A stretch of 36,736 nucleotides of DNA. Origin: a virus. The notes below the pieces were generated by a model. It saw nothing but the letters and a program-made list of their open reading frames with translations. It had not been told where the DNA came from and ran no database searches. Every line of letters starts with the position of its first letter. Position 1 is the stretch's first letter. Both the position numbers and the translations under genes were made by a program. Location: the IMG/VR virus record IMGVR_UViG_3300048834_000177, positions 1-36,736 of that record; one strand, written 5' to 3'. Below, piece by piece: positions 1 through 8,043 of this stretch.

Positions 1-1
1 A

Positions 2-250
2 CCTGCTTTTGAAGATTTTCTCGCTCATGCAATTTCTAAAGTGCCTAACGTGTGTAAGGAAGCTGTCAAACTAAAATATGACAGTTGGGTAGAGAATGGG
101 TGGAAGGATGGCAATGACAAAAAAATAAAAAACTGGCACAGCAAGCTTACTAATACTGTTGGGTTCCTGCAAAAACAAAAAACAAATAATTATGGAAGAT
201 TTGAGCAAAAAGGAAATATTGGATATGACGAGGCACTTGCCAAGTGGTAA
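2..250 (+). CDS. C-terminal end of a phage replication protein (partial)
   Basis: An open frame runs from the first bases of the window to TAA at 248-250, so the gene starts upstream of the window. The visible 82 residues end in a lysine/tryptophan-rich tail (YDSWVENGWKDG, KIKNWHSKL). That tail style is typical of the C-terminus of Bacteroidota phage and plasmid replication-initiation or DnaD/DUF4373-like proteins, where a YxxWxxNGWKDGNGxxIKNWKxK element is common. The last part overlaps the next gene in another frame. The family assignment is by resemblance only. Confidence 0.55.
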   Translation, partial: PAFEDFLAHAISKVPNVCKEAVKLKYDSWVENGWKDGNDKKIKNWHSKLTNTVGFLQKQKTNNYGRFEQKGNIGYDEALAKW

Positions 251-1031
251 TAGTGAGCTTGATTTTTTTTTAAAAAATAGATCGGAAATAAAATTGCGCG
301 ATTTAGTGAATATAGAGCCGCTTAAAGAGGTGTTAAGATACTGCGTTGTTTTGGTTGGTATAAAAAAAGAAAACATGCCAAGCGATGCGCAAAAATCAGT
401 TTTAATTGATTTTCTAATTAACCGACTTGGAGGTTACTCCCCCAGCGAAATTAAACACGCTTTTTTGTTAGCTGTTGAAGGAAAGTTAAATGTATCTGTA
501 ACCGCGTATCAAAGTTTTGATTCCGTTTACGTTTCCGATATCCTGAAAGCATATAAGAATTATATTGTTCAAAAAAATTATCACACAAAAGAAACTCAAG
601 AGCCTATTAAAAAGGAAATAACAGAAAACGAAAAAAGAGCCGTTTTAAAGGTTTTTTTTCTTGATCTGATAGATAGGTATAAAAAATCTTTAAAATCGCT
701 TAGGAGTGAAATAAATGATGAGTACGGAGTTGTGTACGACCAATTGACTAGGTTAGGTATAATGAATGCGACTACTCAAGAGAAAATAAACGCTTTTGAA
801 AAGGCGAAACTGCTTACTTTCATTGTCAATATTGGGGATGCCAATGACAGGAGGGCGTTTAAGGCGTTTAAAGAATGCCATTTCAAAAATGGCTCTGGCG
901 ACAGGTCGAATGTTTATTACATCAAATGCAAGCAGCAATCAAAATCAATTCTAACCGATCAATTTATAAAGAAAAGCATAAAAGAAAATCGCGATCTTGA
1001 GGCGGAGATAAAAAAACATTTTGAATTATGA
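192..1031 (+). CDS. Hypothetical early phage protein, possibly replication-associated
   Basis: 279 aa from ATG at 192; an upstream in-frame ATG at 159 would overlap the preceding gene even more. No catalytic motif is recognised. Residues about 45-120 hold a helical region (SVLIDFLINRLGGYSPSEIK, VTAYQSFDSVYVSDILKAY) of the kind seen in short helical proteins that sit beside replication initiators in Bacteroidota phages. The second half is basic and mainly helical. Its place between a replication protein and the recombination genes suggests a helicase-loader or replication-accessory role, but that is inferred from position only. Confidence 0.6.
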   Translation: MEDLSKKEILDMTRHLPSGNSELDFFLKNRSEIKLRDLVNIEPLKEVLRYCVVLVGIKKENMPSDAQKSVLIDFLINRLGGYSPSEIKHAFLLAVEGKLNVSVTAYQSFDSVYVSDILKAYKNYIVQKNYHTKETQEPIKKEITENEKRAVLKVFFLDLIDRYKKSLKSLRSEINDEYGVVYDQLTRLGIMNATTQEKINAFEKAKLLTFIVNIGDANDRRAFKAFKECHFKNGSGDRSNVYYIKCKQQSKSILTDQFIKKSIKENRDLEAEIKKHFEL

Positions 1032-1144
1032 AAAGTAAAAGAATGAAAGCGCTAGAGGGCGCAGCGCATAGCTATATTGAGGCGCCGAAAGTTTTAAACT
1101 ATAAAAGTTTTTGCATTGGCTTAAGGTTTGAACATATTGTTTAG
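1028..1144 (+). CDS. Small 38-aa phage protein
   Basis: A clean ORF begins with an ATG that overlaps the stop region of the preceding gene (ATGA at 1028-1031) and encodes 38 residues beginning MKSKRMKALEGAAHSYIE. The stop TAG lies inside the palindromic regulatory motif at 1139-1157. The coupled start and the phage-like composition favour a real gene. No function is recognisable. Confidence 0.45.
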   Translation: MKSKRMKALEGAAHSYIEAPKVLNYKSFCIGLRFEHIV

Positions 1145-1157
1145 AATGATTATAAAT
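1139..1157 (+). promoter_or_regulatory. Palindromic operator-like motif, copy 1
   Basis: GTTTAGAATGATTATAAAT is a near-perfect palindrome. The same 18-19 bp recur at 10191-10209 and, on the minus strand, at 35540-35558, each time 45-60 bp upstream of a TATATTTG promoter element. It is a candidate binding site for a phage or host transcription factor. Confidence 0.6.
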
Positions 1158-1176
1158 TACAGAAATATAAAACTAT

Positions 1177-1210
1177 TTGCATGTTACTAAAGTATAATGT
1201 ATTATATTTG
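1177..1210 (+). promoter_or_regulatory. Early promoter (Bacteroidota type) for 1236-2572
   Basis: TATATTTG at 1203-1210 matches the Bacteroidota -7 consensus TAnnTTTG. A TTTG lies 23 nt upstream (1176-1179), longer than the usual 19-20 nt spacing. The stretch from about 1170 to 1211 is almost identical to 10234-10275 upstream of a second early operon, so the whole promoter region is duplicated. Confidence 0.65.
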
Positions 1211-1235
1211 AACAACAAAATAAACAAGTGAAGAA

Positions 1236-1508
1236 ATGATAGTAACATTAGAATTAGAGAACGAAGATTTTGAAACCATTTTAGGAGGTGAAGAAGTCAT
1301 CTCCATTGATTGCGAATGGTTATACGATGGCGGAACTGTTGAAGAGTGCCACGGGTTGCACGATATGGGGGGTTGGGTGCTTCAAAGCGCTAAGATAGAA
1401 GGTGAGTGTATATTAACCCAATTAGAAAATGAAATTTCATCGTCAAGAGGTGAAAAAAGACAGTTTTTAAAAGATGTTTCACAAAAAATACACCAATCAT
1501 GCTGTTGA
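1236..1508 (+). CDS. Hypothetical phage protein (90 aa)
   Basis: First gene after the early promoter; ATG at 1236 is preceded by GTGAAG. The protein is acidic in its N-terminal half (LELENEDFETILGGEE), contains ECHGLHDMGG near residue 38, and ends in paired cysteines. Its last codons overlap the start of the next gene. No family is recognised. Confidence 0.6.
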   Translation: MIVTLELENEDFETILGGEEVISIDCEWLYDGGTVEECHGLHDMGGWVLQSAKIEGECILTQLENEISSSRGEKRQFLKDVSQKIHQSCC

Positions 1509-1696
1509 GCTTCGACCAAAGAAAAGCGCTTTTGTCCAGGATAAAGGTGCTAGATAGCCGATCAAATGGCTTGTTTAAAAACTATTTCCAAACAAGAAAA
1601 GAAAAGGCGTTGGAGTTAAAAACAGCGGTAGATTTGGAGATAAGCGCTGTTTGGAATATTTACACACAAAACAGAAAACATGGAACCGAAATATAA
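1499..1696 (+). CDS. Hypothetical small phage protein (65 aa)
   Basis: Starts with ATG inside the end of the previous gene and ends inside the next one, so it sits in a translationally coupled series. The sequence is helical and basic (FKNYFQTRKEKALELK), with no diagnostic motif. Function unknown. Confidence 0.5.
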   Translation: MLLSFDQRKALLSRIKVLDSRSNGLFKNYFQTRKEKALELKTAVDLEISAVWNIYTQNRKHGTEI

Positions 1697-1931
1697 ATGC
1701 GTGTTTTACGTGTTCAATGAGGTTTTGCCCATTGAATCGATGGTTATAACCGCGCGAAACACGCTTGTGGCTAGGCAAAACGCTAGGGCGATAGCGGTGA
1801 ACTGCTTCAAAAGTAGCGTTAAATTTTCGCTAAAAAGGATAAGCGATGAAGAGTTTAACGCGTGGAATAATGAACAAGAACTTTCTTTTGTTCAAAATTT
1901 ATTAAACTTAAAAGATCTATTTAAACGGTAA
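1680..1931 (+). CDS. Hypothetical small phage protein (83 aa)
   Basis: ATG at 1680 overlaps the preceding gene by 17 nt, and the ERF gene starts 5 nt after its stop. The sequence alternates short strands and a basic helix (ITARNTLVARQNARAIAVN). It may be an accessory to the recombination gene that follows, on position alone. No family is recognised. Confidence 0.55.
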   Translation: MEPKYKCVFYVFNEVLPIESMVITARNTLVARQNARAIAVNCFKSSVKFSLKRISDEEFNAWNNEQELSFVQNLLNLKDLFKR

Positions 1932-1936
1932 AAAAT

Positions 1937-2572
1937 ATGAAAAATCTAATAAAAGCGGTTCTTGCGGTAATGAATGAATGCAAGGGTGTTGACAAATCAA
2001 TGACGGTAGGGGGCGGAAACTCTTCATATAAAGGGGTTTCCGACAAAGATGTTAAGTTAAAGATAGGCGAATCAATGGGCAAGCATGGTCTTGTCATATT
2101 TCCAATTGGTATAGAGGAAAAAACACAAATAGACAGGTGGGAGGCAAAAGATTATAACGGCAATCCAACCACAAAACAAAGCGTGTTTACAAATGTCGTC
2201 ACAAAATACCTCCTAGCTCATGAAAGCGGTGAAAGTATTGAGGTTTGTGGGTATGGTCATGGTGTTGATGTTCAGGATAAGAGCGCTGGGAAAGCGACTA
2301 CATACGCCTTAAAAAACTATTTGTTGTATCAGTTTCTAGTTGCCACGGGTCACGTTGATGACACTGATAGAGAGCACTCTGACAATATAGATATTCCTCA
2401 AGCAGCAAATGTTGGCGGCAATTTAAAAGAAGCGTACTCAGCTGAGAAACTAAAATCTTGCGCATCGGAAAAGGATTTGATGGCTTACTACAATAGCTTG
2501 TCGGAGGCTGAAAAAACAAAAAACAGAGACAGCTTTAGCGAGCAAAGGAAAATCATAAACAAAACAGTTTAA
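1937..2572 (+). CDS. erf: ERF-family single-strand annealing recombinase
   Basis: 211 aa. ERF proteins anneal complementary single strands during phage recombination and genome circularisation. The N-terminal core is visible: an opening helix (MKNLIKAVLAVMNECKGV), SSYKGVSDKDVK near residues 29-40 where ERF proteins carry the YxYxxhxdh element, a beta-rich middle, and the signature VQDKSAGKATTYALKNYLL followed by HVDDTD (residues about 111-143). The C-terminal 60 residues are a low-conservation tail. It is the last gene of the early operon starting at 1236. A YqaJ exonuclease (11933) and a RuvC-like resolvase (9765) elsewhere in the window would complete a recombination module. Confidence 0.85.
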   Translation: MKNLIKAVLAVMNECKGVDKSMTVGGGNSSYKGVSDKDVKLKIGESMGKHGLVIFPIGIEEKTQIDRWEAKDYNGNPTTKQSVFTNVVTKYLLAHESGESIEVCGYGHGVDVQDKSAGKATTYALKNYLLYQFLVATGHVDDTDREHSDNIDIPQAANVGGNLKEAYSAEKLKSCASEKDLMAYYNSLSEAEKTKNRDSFSEQRKIINKTV

Positions 2573-2603
2573 GGCATTTATCCTATTTTGAATTTAGAGA
2601 ATT

Positions 2604-2960
2604 ATGAAGGAAATATTTAAATACTTACAAGAATGTCAGGTAGAAGGGAAATATGTTTCTGCTGTTTTTGGCAGCAGATTTGAGTTTAAAATATACGATT
2701 GCGATATTAAAGAGATGATAAAATATAAAGTTAGAGAATTAGCTGGCGGAAGCACACAAACAACATTACGTTTATTTGGCTTTATATGCTGGGCGTGTTT
2801 AAGAGCGAAAAATAGCGGATGGTTTAGACTCTTTGGTATTGGAATTACTTGGACGCAAAATAGTATTACACCGATGTTTAGTAAGCGAATTGGTAAATAT
2901 AAAAAAATTACAATAGGAAATTATAGGTATGGGTATTTGAAGCCTTGCCTACAACGTTGA
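2604..2960 (+). CDS. Hypothetical protein, cassette-like unit
   Basis: 118 aa; ATG at 2604 follows the ERF stop by 31 nt. No family is recognised; the middle has an aromatic stretch (LRLFGFICWACLRAKNSGWF) and the end is basic. The stop TGA lies inside the left arm of the long inverted repeat at 2946-3079, the arrangement seen for the other cassette-like genes here. It has no phage-like overlap with neighbours, so I infer it arrived separately from the surrounding early genes. Confidence 0.55.
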   Translation: MKEIFKYLQECQVEGKYVSAVFGSRFEFKIYDCDIKEMIKYKVRELAGGSTQTTLRLFGFICWACLRAKNSGWFRLFGIGITWTQNSITPMFSKRIGKYKKITIGNYRYGYLKPCLQR

Positions 2961-3079
2961 GCATATACGAAGGCAGGGCTTTGAAATACTAAAGCTCGTT
3001 TACTTCCGAAAGTTTAATCAAAGTACAAAAGCTGAAAGTTTGCACTTCTGCCCTGCTTTTGTATATGCATTGTTGGCAG
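2946..3079. repeat. attC-like long imperfect inverted repeat (site A)
   Basis: The left arm has TGCCTACAAC, then GCATATAC and GGCAGGGC; the right arm has GCCCTGC, GTATATGC and GTTGGCA. Blocks pair with small mismatches and extra bases on one side, around a central spacer. The spacer motif GAAAGTTT is the reverse complement of the AAACTTTC seen in the other sites, so this copy may be in reverse orientation. About 134 bp, within the length range of integron attC sites. Confidence 0.6.
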
Positions 3080-3109
3080 TAGTGCTTTTTGTCAAGTTGT
3101 TTTTAAGTA

Positions 3110-3577
3110 ATGGATAAATATAGAGATTGGAATATTTTGCAAGAATTGCCACAAGGTTGGGTAATGGATAAAACGGCTGGTTCTCCTGCACCAAATACTG
3201 TTTTTATTACAAATGGCAAAAGCGTTTTAAATGGTCAAAAAAGGGCTTTGTTAAAAGTAGGAGCAAAACGAGATATTAACACACCAAAAAACGAGATATT
3301 AAAACCTAACCATATTGTTGAAGTCAACGAAATGGTAGAAAAAACGGAAATACCGATTTTCCCTGCTAAAACAGTAAATGATTTGGCTCGGTTAAAATTC
3401 AAAGAACAACTATTAAAAGAAATTATGTTTGACTTAATGGTTTGCGAAATTGAGAAGTGGGATAAAAAAGAGTACATAAATGAAATAAAAAAATTATTGA
3501 ATAGCATCGATACATCAAATAAAAAGAAAGTCCACACAGCAAGTCTTCCAGATTTGTTTAGTGCGGTCGGTCTTTAG
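3110..3577 (+). CDS. Hypothetical protein, cassette-like unit (155 aa)
   Basis: ATG at 3110 lies 30 nt after site A and the gene ends just before site B, making a single-gene unit between two hairpin sites. The N-terminus (MDKYRDWNILQELPQGWVMD, then TAGSPAPNTVF) resembles short proteins common in Bacteroidota genomes. A helical region (residues 90-140) follows, with a final SLPDLFSAVGL. No enzymatic motif is seen and the function is unknown. Confidence 0.6.
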   Translation: MDKYRDWNILQELPQGWVMDKTAGSPAPNTVFITNGKSVLNGQKRALLKVGAKRDINTPKNEILKPNHIVEVNEMVEKTEIPIFPAKTVNDLARLKFKEQLLKEIMFDLMVCEIEKWDKKEYINEIKKLLNSIDTSNKKKVHTASLPDLFSAVGL

Positions 3578-3583
3578 TGTTGG

Positions 3584-3717
3584 TGCTAACGGGTTCGGGC
3601 TAAACGATAGTGGCGGATTTTGGAGCGATACACTTTCAATTTAGCACTCACTTTATTAGATGCACAAATGTTTGATTTACCACTGAACCCGCTATTTCGT
3701 TTTAGCCCGTGTTATAT
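3584..3717. repeat. attC-like long imperfect inverted repeat (site B)
   Basis: The left arm TGCTAACGGG...GGGCTAAACGATAG (from 3584) pairs with the right arm CTATTTCGTTTTAGCCC followed by GTGTTAT (to 3717). The left arm carries unpaired extra bases (GGTT) near the core, as attC sites do. The central spacer contains ACTTTCAATTTAGCAC, a motif also seen in sites D and G. With the next repeat it fills much of the 398-bp gap between genes at 3577 and 3975. Confidence 0.65.
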
Positions 3718-3765
3718 TCCAGTTTTTCTTCTTCTTTTTTTTGTGCGTGGGAAAGAAGCGTTGGC

Positions 3766-3830
3766 TTTGTGGCTCTTTTAAAAACAATGGTTTGTGGGTT
3801 GATTTGTGCGGTTTTTAAATGTGCCACAAA
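3766..3830. repeat. Inverted repeat in the 3577-3975 gap
   Basis: TTTGTGGC at 3766-3773 is the exact inverse of GCCACAAA at 3823-3830, with 49 bp between. It lies between site B and the promoter at 3883, and may be the remnant of another hairpin site or a structured leader. Apart from this repeat, site B and the promoter, I see nothing in the gap. Confidence 0.4.
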
Positions 3831-3882
3831 TTGCGCTGGATGTATTGTTAATAACTTTATTGAACTAAACTTGAAAAAATAG

Positions 3883-3912
3883 TTGTAAAATAAAAAAGTA
3901 TAGTTATCTTTG
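3883..3912 (+). promoter_or_regulatory. Bacteroidota-type promoter of the helicase-ibrAB operon
   Basis: TTG at 3883-3885, 19 nt, then TATCTTTG at 3905-3912: an exact match to TTG-N19-TAnnTTTG. A short perfect palindrome GTGAA-TGT-TTCAC (3917-3929) lies at the expected transcription start and could be an operator. The next start codon in the right frame is 3975, which argues against the upstream ATG at 3921. Confidence 0.8.
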
Positions 3913-3974
3913 CTTCGTGAATGTTTCACAACCCAATGGCAAAAGGGAAAAGATGCCAAACAAAACTTACCACA

Positions 3975-4553
3975 ATGAATACAAAAAATGTAACAATAGA
4001 ACAACTTGCAGAAAGATTTAATCAGACTGTATGGGTAAAAGGAGATTTGAAAAGAATCTACTTAAATGATGAAGGTTATAACACAAAAAAAATGTCCACA
4101 AAGACCTTCATTTTTGAAAAAGACTGTGAATTTATAGTTAGCTGTCGTATTGAATGCCCAAGCCAACCTTACCAATGGATTCAATCACAGGAAGAAGAAG
4201 TAAAAGAGGGCGTGTATTCAAGAATTGAAGATTACATTGAGCGAATACTTGACCCTTCAATTGATGCAAAAGAGGCAGAAGAAGAAGCTAAAGCAACAGC
4301 AGAATGGGAGGCAGGAAGAGAAGAGAGAGAAAGAAAAGCATCCGAAGCTGCAAAGGAAAAAGAAGAACAAAAAAAAATTGAAGCTGAAAAAACTGCTGCT
4401 GTATTTGAAGCAGGTGGAGAAAAATATTCTCATTCTAAATTCGGAATAGGGATAGTTACTTCCGAAGATGACCAAACCATCACTTTAGTTTTTGAAGTAG
4501 TTGGAGAAAAGAAACTACTTAAAAGATTTGCCTCTTTAACTAAAGTAGTATGA
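3975..4553 (+). CDS. Coiled-coil protein with C-terminal PcrA/UvrD-Tudor-like domain
   Basis: 192 aa from ATG at 3975, chosen because the promoter's likely start point lies around 3918. The N-terminal 90 residues are a mixed domain. Residues about 95-140 are very rich in Glu, Lys and Ala and should form a charged coiled coil. The last 45 residues carry HSKFGIGIVTSEDD...EKKLLKRFASL, matching the H-x-x-F-G-x-G-x-V pattern of the Tudor-like domain at the C-terminus of UvrD/PcrA helicases, which mediates protein contacts. It heads an operon with overlapping ORFs (ATGA junction at 4550) that includes a helicase, so it may couple that helicase to a partner; this is inference. Confidence 0.6.
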   Translation: MNTKNVTIEQLAERFNQTVWVKGDLKRIYLNDEGYNTKKMSTKTFIFEKDCEFIVSCRIECPSQPYQWIQSQEEEVKEGVYSRIEDYIERILDPSIDAKEAEEEAKATAEWEAGREERERKASEAAKEKEEQKKIEAEKTAAVFEAGGEKYSHSKFGIGIVTSEDDQTITLVFEVVGEKKLLKRFASLTKVV

Positions 4554-4831
4554 TAAAATCAGTCAATATAAAGTTTGAGAAATTCCTACACGATACGGGC
4601 AAGGCAATCCTTGTTCGTATCAATGGAGCTGAACATTGGATACCAAAGAAACTTTGCAGGAAATTGATTGTAAATAATAAATTGGGAGGCAATGTGTGTA
4701 TCCCAACATTCATAGCTGAACGAATTGGCTTTGATGTAGATGATTGTAATCCTGATGTAGAGGTTATTCATCATATACCAGAAGCACAAGACAAATCAAA
4801 TATAAAGCACGATGCAGACCTTTTTAGATAG
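4550..4831 (+). CDS. Hypothetical protein in the helicase-ibrAB operon (93 aa)
   Basis: The start overlaps the previous stop (ATGA) and the end overlaps the helicase start by 20 nt, so the three genes are translationally coupled. The protein begins with strands (SVNIKFEKFLHDTGKAILVR) containing AEHWIPKKLC, and ends with an acidic, histidine-containing tail (EVIHHIPEAQD). No known family is recognised. The tight coupling implies function with the helicase. Confidence 0.6.
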   Translation: MIKSVNIKFEKFLHDTGKAILVRINGAEHWIPKKLCRKLIVNNKLGGNVCIPTFIAERIGFDVDDCNPDVEVIHHIPEAQDKSNIKHDADLFR

Positions 4832-6003
4832 TCAAATAAAAGCCATTGATAAACTTAACTCTGTAAAGTGTGGAGCTTTGTTTATGGAGGCAGGAACTGG
4901 CAAGACCCGTTCTGCAATGGAGTTGATTAAAAATACCGATGCCGATTATATTCTTTGGTTTACTCCTTTCCAAACAAAGGAAAATTTACAGGCTGAAATA
5001 AATAAATGGGGTGGTTTAGATTGTGATATTGTGGGTATCGAAAGCATTCAAAACAGCGATAGAATTTATTTAGAATATACCCAAAAATGCGAGCAAGCTA
5101 AAAAAGCATTTATTGTTGTGGATGAAAGTTTGAAGATAAAAAACGCTGATGCCAATACAACGACTTTTACAATTAGCTGAAAAATCAGCATATCGAATAA
5201 TATTAAACGGAACTCCCTTGAGCCGAAATTTACTTGACATATGGTCGCAAATGGAATTTCTTTCTCCAAAAATTCTAAAAATGGGATTAGCTGAATTTAA
5301 AAATACTTTTTGCGAATACATAAAAGTAACCTATCATTCACAGGGCTTTGGCAGGTCTTACTCAAAAGAGTTTATCAAAAAGTATCATAACATTGATTAT
5401 CTCTATTCATTGATTGAGCCGTTTATTTTTGAAAGCAAACTATCATTGAGTATCGGACAACAACATATTGATATTGATTACACTTTAACCGATGAAGAAA
5501 AAAGGCAACACGATAAACTGAAAGAAAAGTATTTGGATAATGAATATTTGCTTGCAAGGAATAATAACATATTTCTTGAGATTACTCAAAAGATGCAACA
5601 CAACTATTCTTTAAGTCTTTCAAAATTTGAGATAGCGGATAAATTATTGTCAGAAATTGACAAGTCAAAAGTGTTGATTTATGCAAAATATATTGACACG
5701 CAGGAAGCACTTGCAAAGCATTACAAAGATGTTCGGATAATGAGCCTACAAAAGCACTCATACGGATTGAATTTGCAGGACTATAATGTGATAATATTTT
5801 GGGATAAAACTTGGGATTATGCCCAAAGGGAACAGATTGAAAGAAGAATATTCAGAACAGGACAAAATTCAGAGTGTGTTTATTATGATTTGACTGGAAA
5901 TGTTGGACTGGAAAATATGATAAACCAAAACATTGAAAGGAAAAGAAATTTGTTAGATGTGTTTGCGGGGATGAGTGTTGAACAACTAAAAAAAGAACTG
6001 TGA
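4812..6003 (+). CDS. SNF2-type SF2 helicase/translocase, apparently frameshifted
   Basis: Two frames together make a complete small SNF2-like ATPase of about 396 residues. The first frame (4812-5180) has Walker A AGTGKT at residues 27-32 and the DES box (VVDES, residues 102-106). The second frame (open from 5149 to 6003) continues with RIILNGTPLSRN (motif III region) and the SNF2 motif VI region (REQIERRIFRTGQ). The shift needs one base less, most simply TTTT to TTT at 5164-5167, giving a smooth join before QLAEKSAYR. Either the gene is broken, the read has a homopolymer error, or a +1 frameshift occurs. Similar small SNF2 proteins are common in phages; here it overlaps the ibrA-like gene by 4 nt. 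Confidence 0.75.
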
Positions 6004-7184
6004 AAAAATACTTTGATATAAATGTTTATGATGCTGCAATTCAGCGAATGGAACTTATTTTTTCAGAATTTGAAAAGGTGTATGTTTCTTTTTCTGCTGG
6101 AAAAGATAGCGGTGTAATGGTGCAAATGGCTTTAGAAGTTGCAAGGAAACAAAACAAGGTGCCACTTAATGTTTTATTCATTGATTTGGAAGCACAGTAT
6201 AAAAGCACGATTGATTTTGCGGAATTAATCTTGAACAACCCCGAAATTAAACCTTACTGGGTGTGCTTGCCTATTCATTTAAGAAATGCAGTAAGCCAAT
6301 TTCAACCGCATTGGCTTTGTTGGGATGAAAACAAAAAAGATGCTTGGGTTCGGGAGTTACCAAAGAATTGCATCAGTGATGTAAATTACTTTCCATTTTT
6401 CAAGGTGGGAATGGAGTTTGAAGAGTTTGTTCCTGCCTTCGGTAATTGGTTTGCAAATGGAAAGAAAACCGCTTGTATGGTTGGGATTAGAAGTGATGAA
6501 AGTTTGAACAGGTTCAGAACTATTGCAAGCGATGAAAAAGAAACTTTTAACGGCAAGCAATGGACAACAAAACTAAATGATAATCTTTACAACGCTTATC
6601 CTATTTATGACTGGCGAACGGAAGATATTTGGAAAGCAAATGCAGTTAAAAAATGGAAATATAATAGGGTGTATGATTTGATGCACCTTGCAGGATTATC
6701 TATACACCAAATGCGGATTTGTCAGCCGTATGGCGATGACCAACGAAAAGGTCTTTATCTCTTTAAAATTCTTGAGCCTGAAACTTGGGCTAAAGTTGTG
6801 AATAGGGTTGAAGGGGCAAATTTTGGGAATAGATATTCCGAAAACGACAAAACCACTTTAGGAAACTATAAAGTGCATTTACCAGAAGGGCATACCTATG
6901 AGAGCTACGCAAAGTTTTTATTGGACACAATGCCACCGTATTTGAAAGAGCACTACCAAAAGAAGATTGATAAGTTTTTAGAATACTGGAAGAAAGAAAA
7001 CTTTGAAACCATTCCTGATATTTCAGATGCAAAACTGGAAGCAGCAAAGAAAATTCCTTCTTGGCGAAGGATTGTAAAAGTGCTTTTAAAAAACGATTAC
7101 TGGTGTAAAGGGCTTTCGTTTTCAGCTACCAAAAAAGAAATGGAAAAACAATTTGAATTAATTACCAAATATTCTGAATTATGA
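6000..7184 (+). CDS. ibrA: IbrA-like PAPS-reductase-fold protein (DUF3440 type)
   Basis: 394 aa, beginning with GTG at 6000 that overlaps the helicase stop (GTGA). The N-terminal PP-loop FSAGKDSGVM (residues 31-40) is the ATP-pyrophosphatase signature of the PAPS reductase/adenine-nucleotide alpha-hydrolase fold. Later elements VFIDLEAQYKST-like (VLFIDLEAQYKSTID), GIRSDESLNRFR and YPIYDWRTEDIWK are typical of IbrA and DUF3440 proteins. IbrA and IbrB were named in E. coli as regulators of immunoglobulin-binding proteins, but homologues occur as a pair in many phages, and PP-loop enzymes of this kind also act in DNA sulfur modification (DndC). The phage role is unknown; regulation or nucleic-acid modification are both possible. 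ibrB follows with ATGA overlap. Confidence 0.85.
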   Translation: MKKYFDINVYDAAIQRMELIFSEFEKVYVSFSAGKDSGVMVQMALEVARKQNKVPLNVLFIDLEAQYKSTIDFAELILNNPEIKPYWVCLPIHLRNAVSQFQPHWLCWDENKKDAWVRELPKNCISDVNYFPFFKVGMEFEEFVPAFGNWFANGKKTACMVGIRSDESLNRFRTIASDEKETFNGKQWTTKLNDNLYNAYPIYDWRTEDIWKANAVKKWKYNRVYDLMHLAGLSIHQMRICQPYGDDQRKGLYLFKILEPETWAKVVNRVEGANFGNRYSENDKTTLGNYKVHLPEGHTYESYAKFLLDTMPPYLKEHYQKKIDKFLEYWKKENFETIPDISDAKLEAAKKIPSWRRIVKVLLKNDYWCKGLSFSATKKEMEKQFELITKYSEL

Positions 7185-7786
7185 TAGATGAAATTTTGAA
7201 ACAAAATGCTGATTGCACCTTTGATGAAAAGGTTAAAATATACAATGCGATTTCACAACAGCTTTATGATTTTCTTGGTGTTAATCATCCAGTATTAAAT
7301 GTGCAACTTGTGCCAGTTGATGATGTGAAAGGGAATGATTACAACCCAAACAAAGTTGCTCCACCTGAAATGAATTTACTTGCTTTATCCATTCGTAAAG
7401 ATGGATTAACAATGCCTTGTGTAGTCGCAAATGATGAAAGCGGATATGTGGTTGTAGATGGATTTCACAGGCGAACACAAGTAGCGATGAAAAAAGATAT
7501 TCGTGAAAGTTTGTTTGGGTATTTGCCTGTATCAAAATTGAATAAAGGCATTGAAGATAGAATTACATCTACTGTAAGGCATAATATGGCAAGGGGAACT
7601 CATCAAGTAGAACTATCGGCTAAACTTATTACAATGCTTAAAAAGCATAATTGGACAAATGAACGAATAGGGAAAGAGCTTGGAATGGATGCAGACGAAG
7701 TTTTAAGATTAAAGCAAATTACAGGACTTGCAGAGGCGTTTGCACACAAAGAATTTTCCCGAAGTTGGGAAGTAGATAAATCCTGA
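7181..7786 (+). CDS. ibrB: IbrB-like ParB-fold nuclease/regulator
   Basis: 201 aa, close to the length of E. coli IbrB, so it appears complete. It shows the ParB/sulfiredoxin-fold core: VPVDDVKGNDYNPNKV (residues 45-60), LALSIRKDGLTMPCVV (67-82) and the phosphate-binding motif YVVVDGFHRRTQ (89-100). These are followed by a helix-turn-helix-like region near WTNERIGKELGMDADEVLRL. The 4-nt overlap with ibrA is the standard arrangement for this pair. ParB-like domains of this type bind or cleave DNA or hydrolyse nucleotides; which applies here cannot be read from the sequence. Confidence 0.85.
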   Translation: MIDEILKQNADCTFDEKVKIYNAISQQLYDFLGVNHPVLNVQLVPVDDVKGNDYNPNKVAPPEMNLLALSIRKDGLTMPCVVANDESGYVVVDGFHRRTQVAMKKDIRESLFGYLPVSKLNKGIEDRITSTVRHNMARGTHQVELSAKLITMLKKHNWTNERIGKELGMDADEVLRLKQITGLAEAFAHKEFSRSWEVDKS

Positions 7787-7865
7787 TGTTTACTGTGGTA
7801 AGTTTTCATCAGGCTGGCGAAATGGGGAGGATGCCAGTTGCTCCCCTTATTTTAAAAACAAAGCA

Positions 7866-8039
7866 ATGGCAAAGAAATTAACGCACGGTGGTGCAAGAAA
7901 AAAAGCAGGTCGCAAACCTATTGAGGATAAAAAACAACAAGTGAATTTATTCCTTGAGGGTTCGCTAATTGAAAAGCACGGAGGAAAAGAAAATGTTCAA
8001 CAGAAATGTTATGCGTTCTTGCGGGAGGGGAAAAAATAA
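7866..8039 (+). CDS. Small basic DNA-binding-like protein (57 aa)
   Basis: ATG at 7866, TAA at 8037-8039. The N-terminus LTHGGARKKAGRKP matches the GGxRxGAGRKP motif found at the start of many short phage and plasmid proteins thought to bind DNA, followed by a short helix (QQKCYAFLREGKK). It is followed closely by a terminator-like hairpin and so ends the helicase-ibrAB operon. Function unknown. Confidence 0.6.
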   Translation: MAKKLTHGGARKKAGRKPIEDKKQQVNLFLEGSLIEKHGGKENVQQKCYAFLREGKK

Positions 8040-8043
8040 ATGT

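Noticed and set aside
3702-4004. Minus-strand ORF of 100 codons over site B and the 3883 promoter
   Set aside because: It covers a hairpin site and a perfect promoter on the + strand; product is Phe/Cys/His-rich with no motif, a typical antisense shadow of AT-rich DNA.
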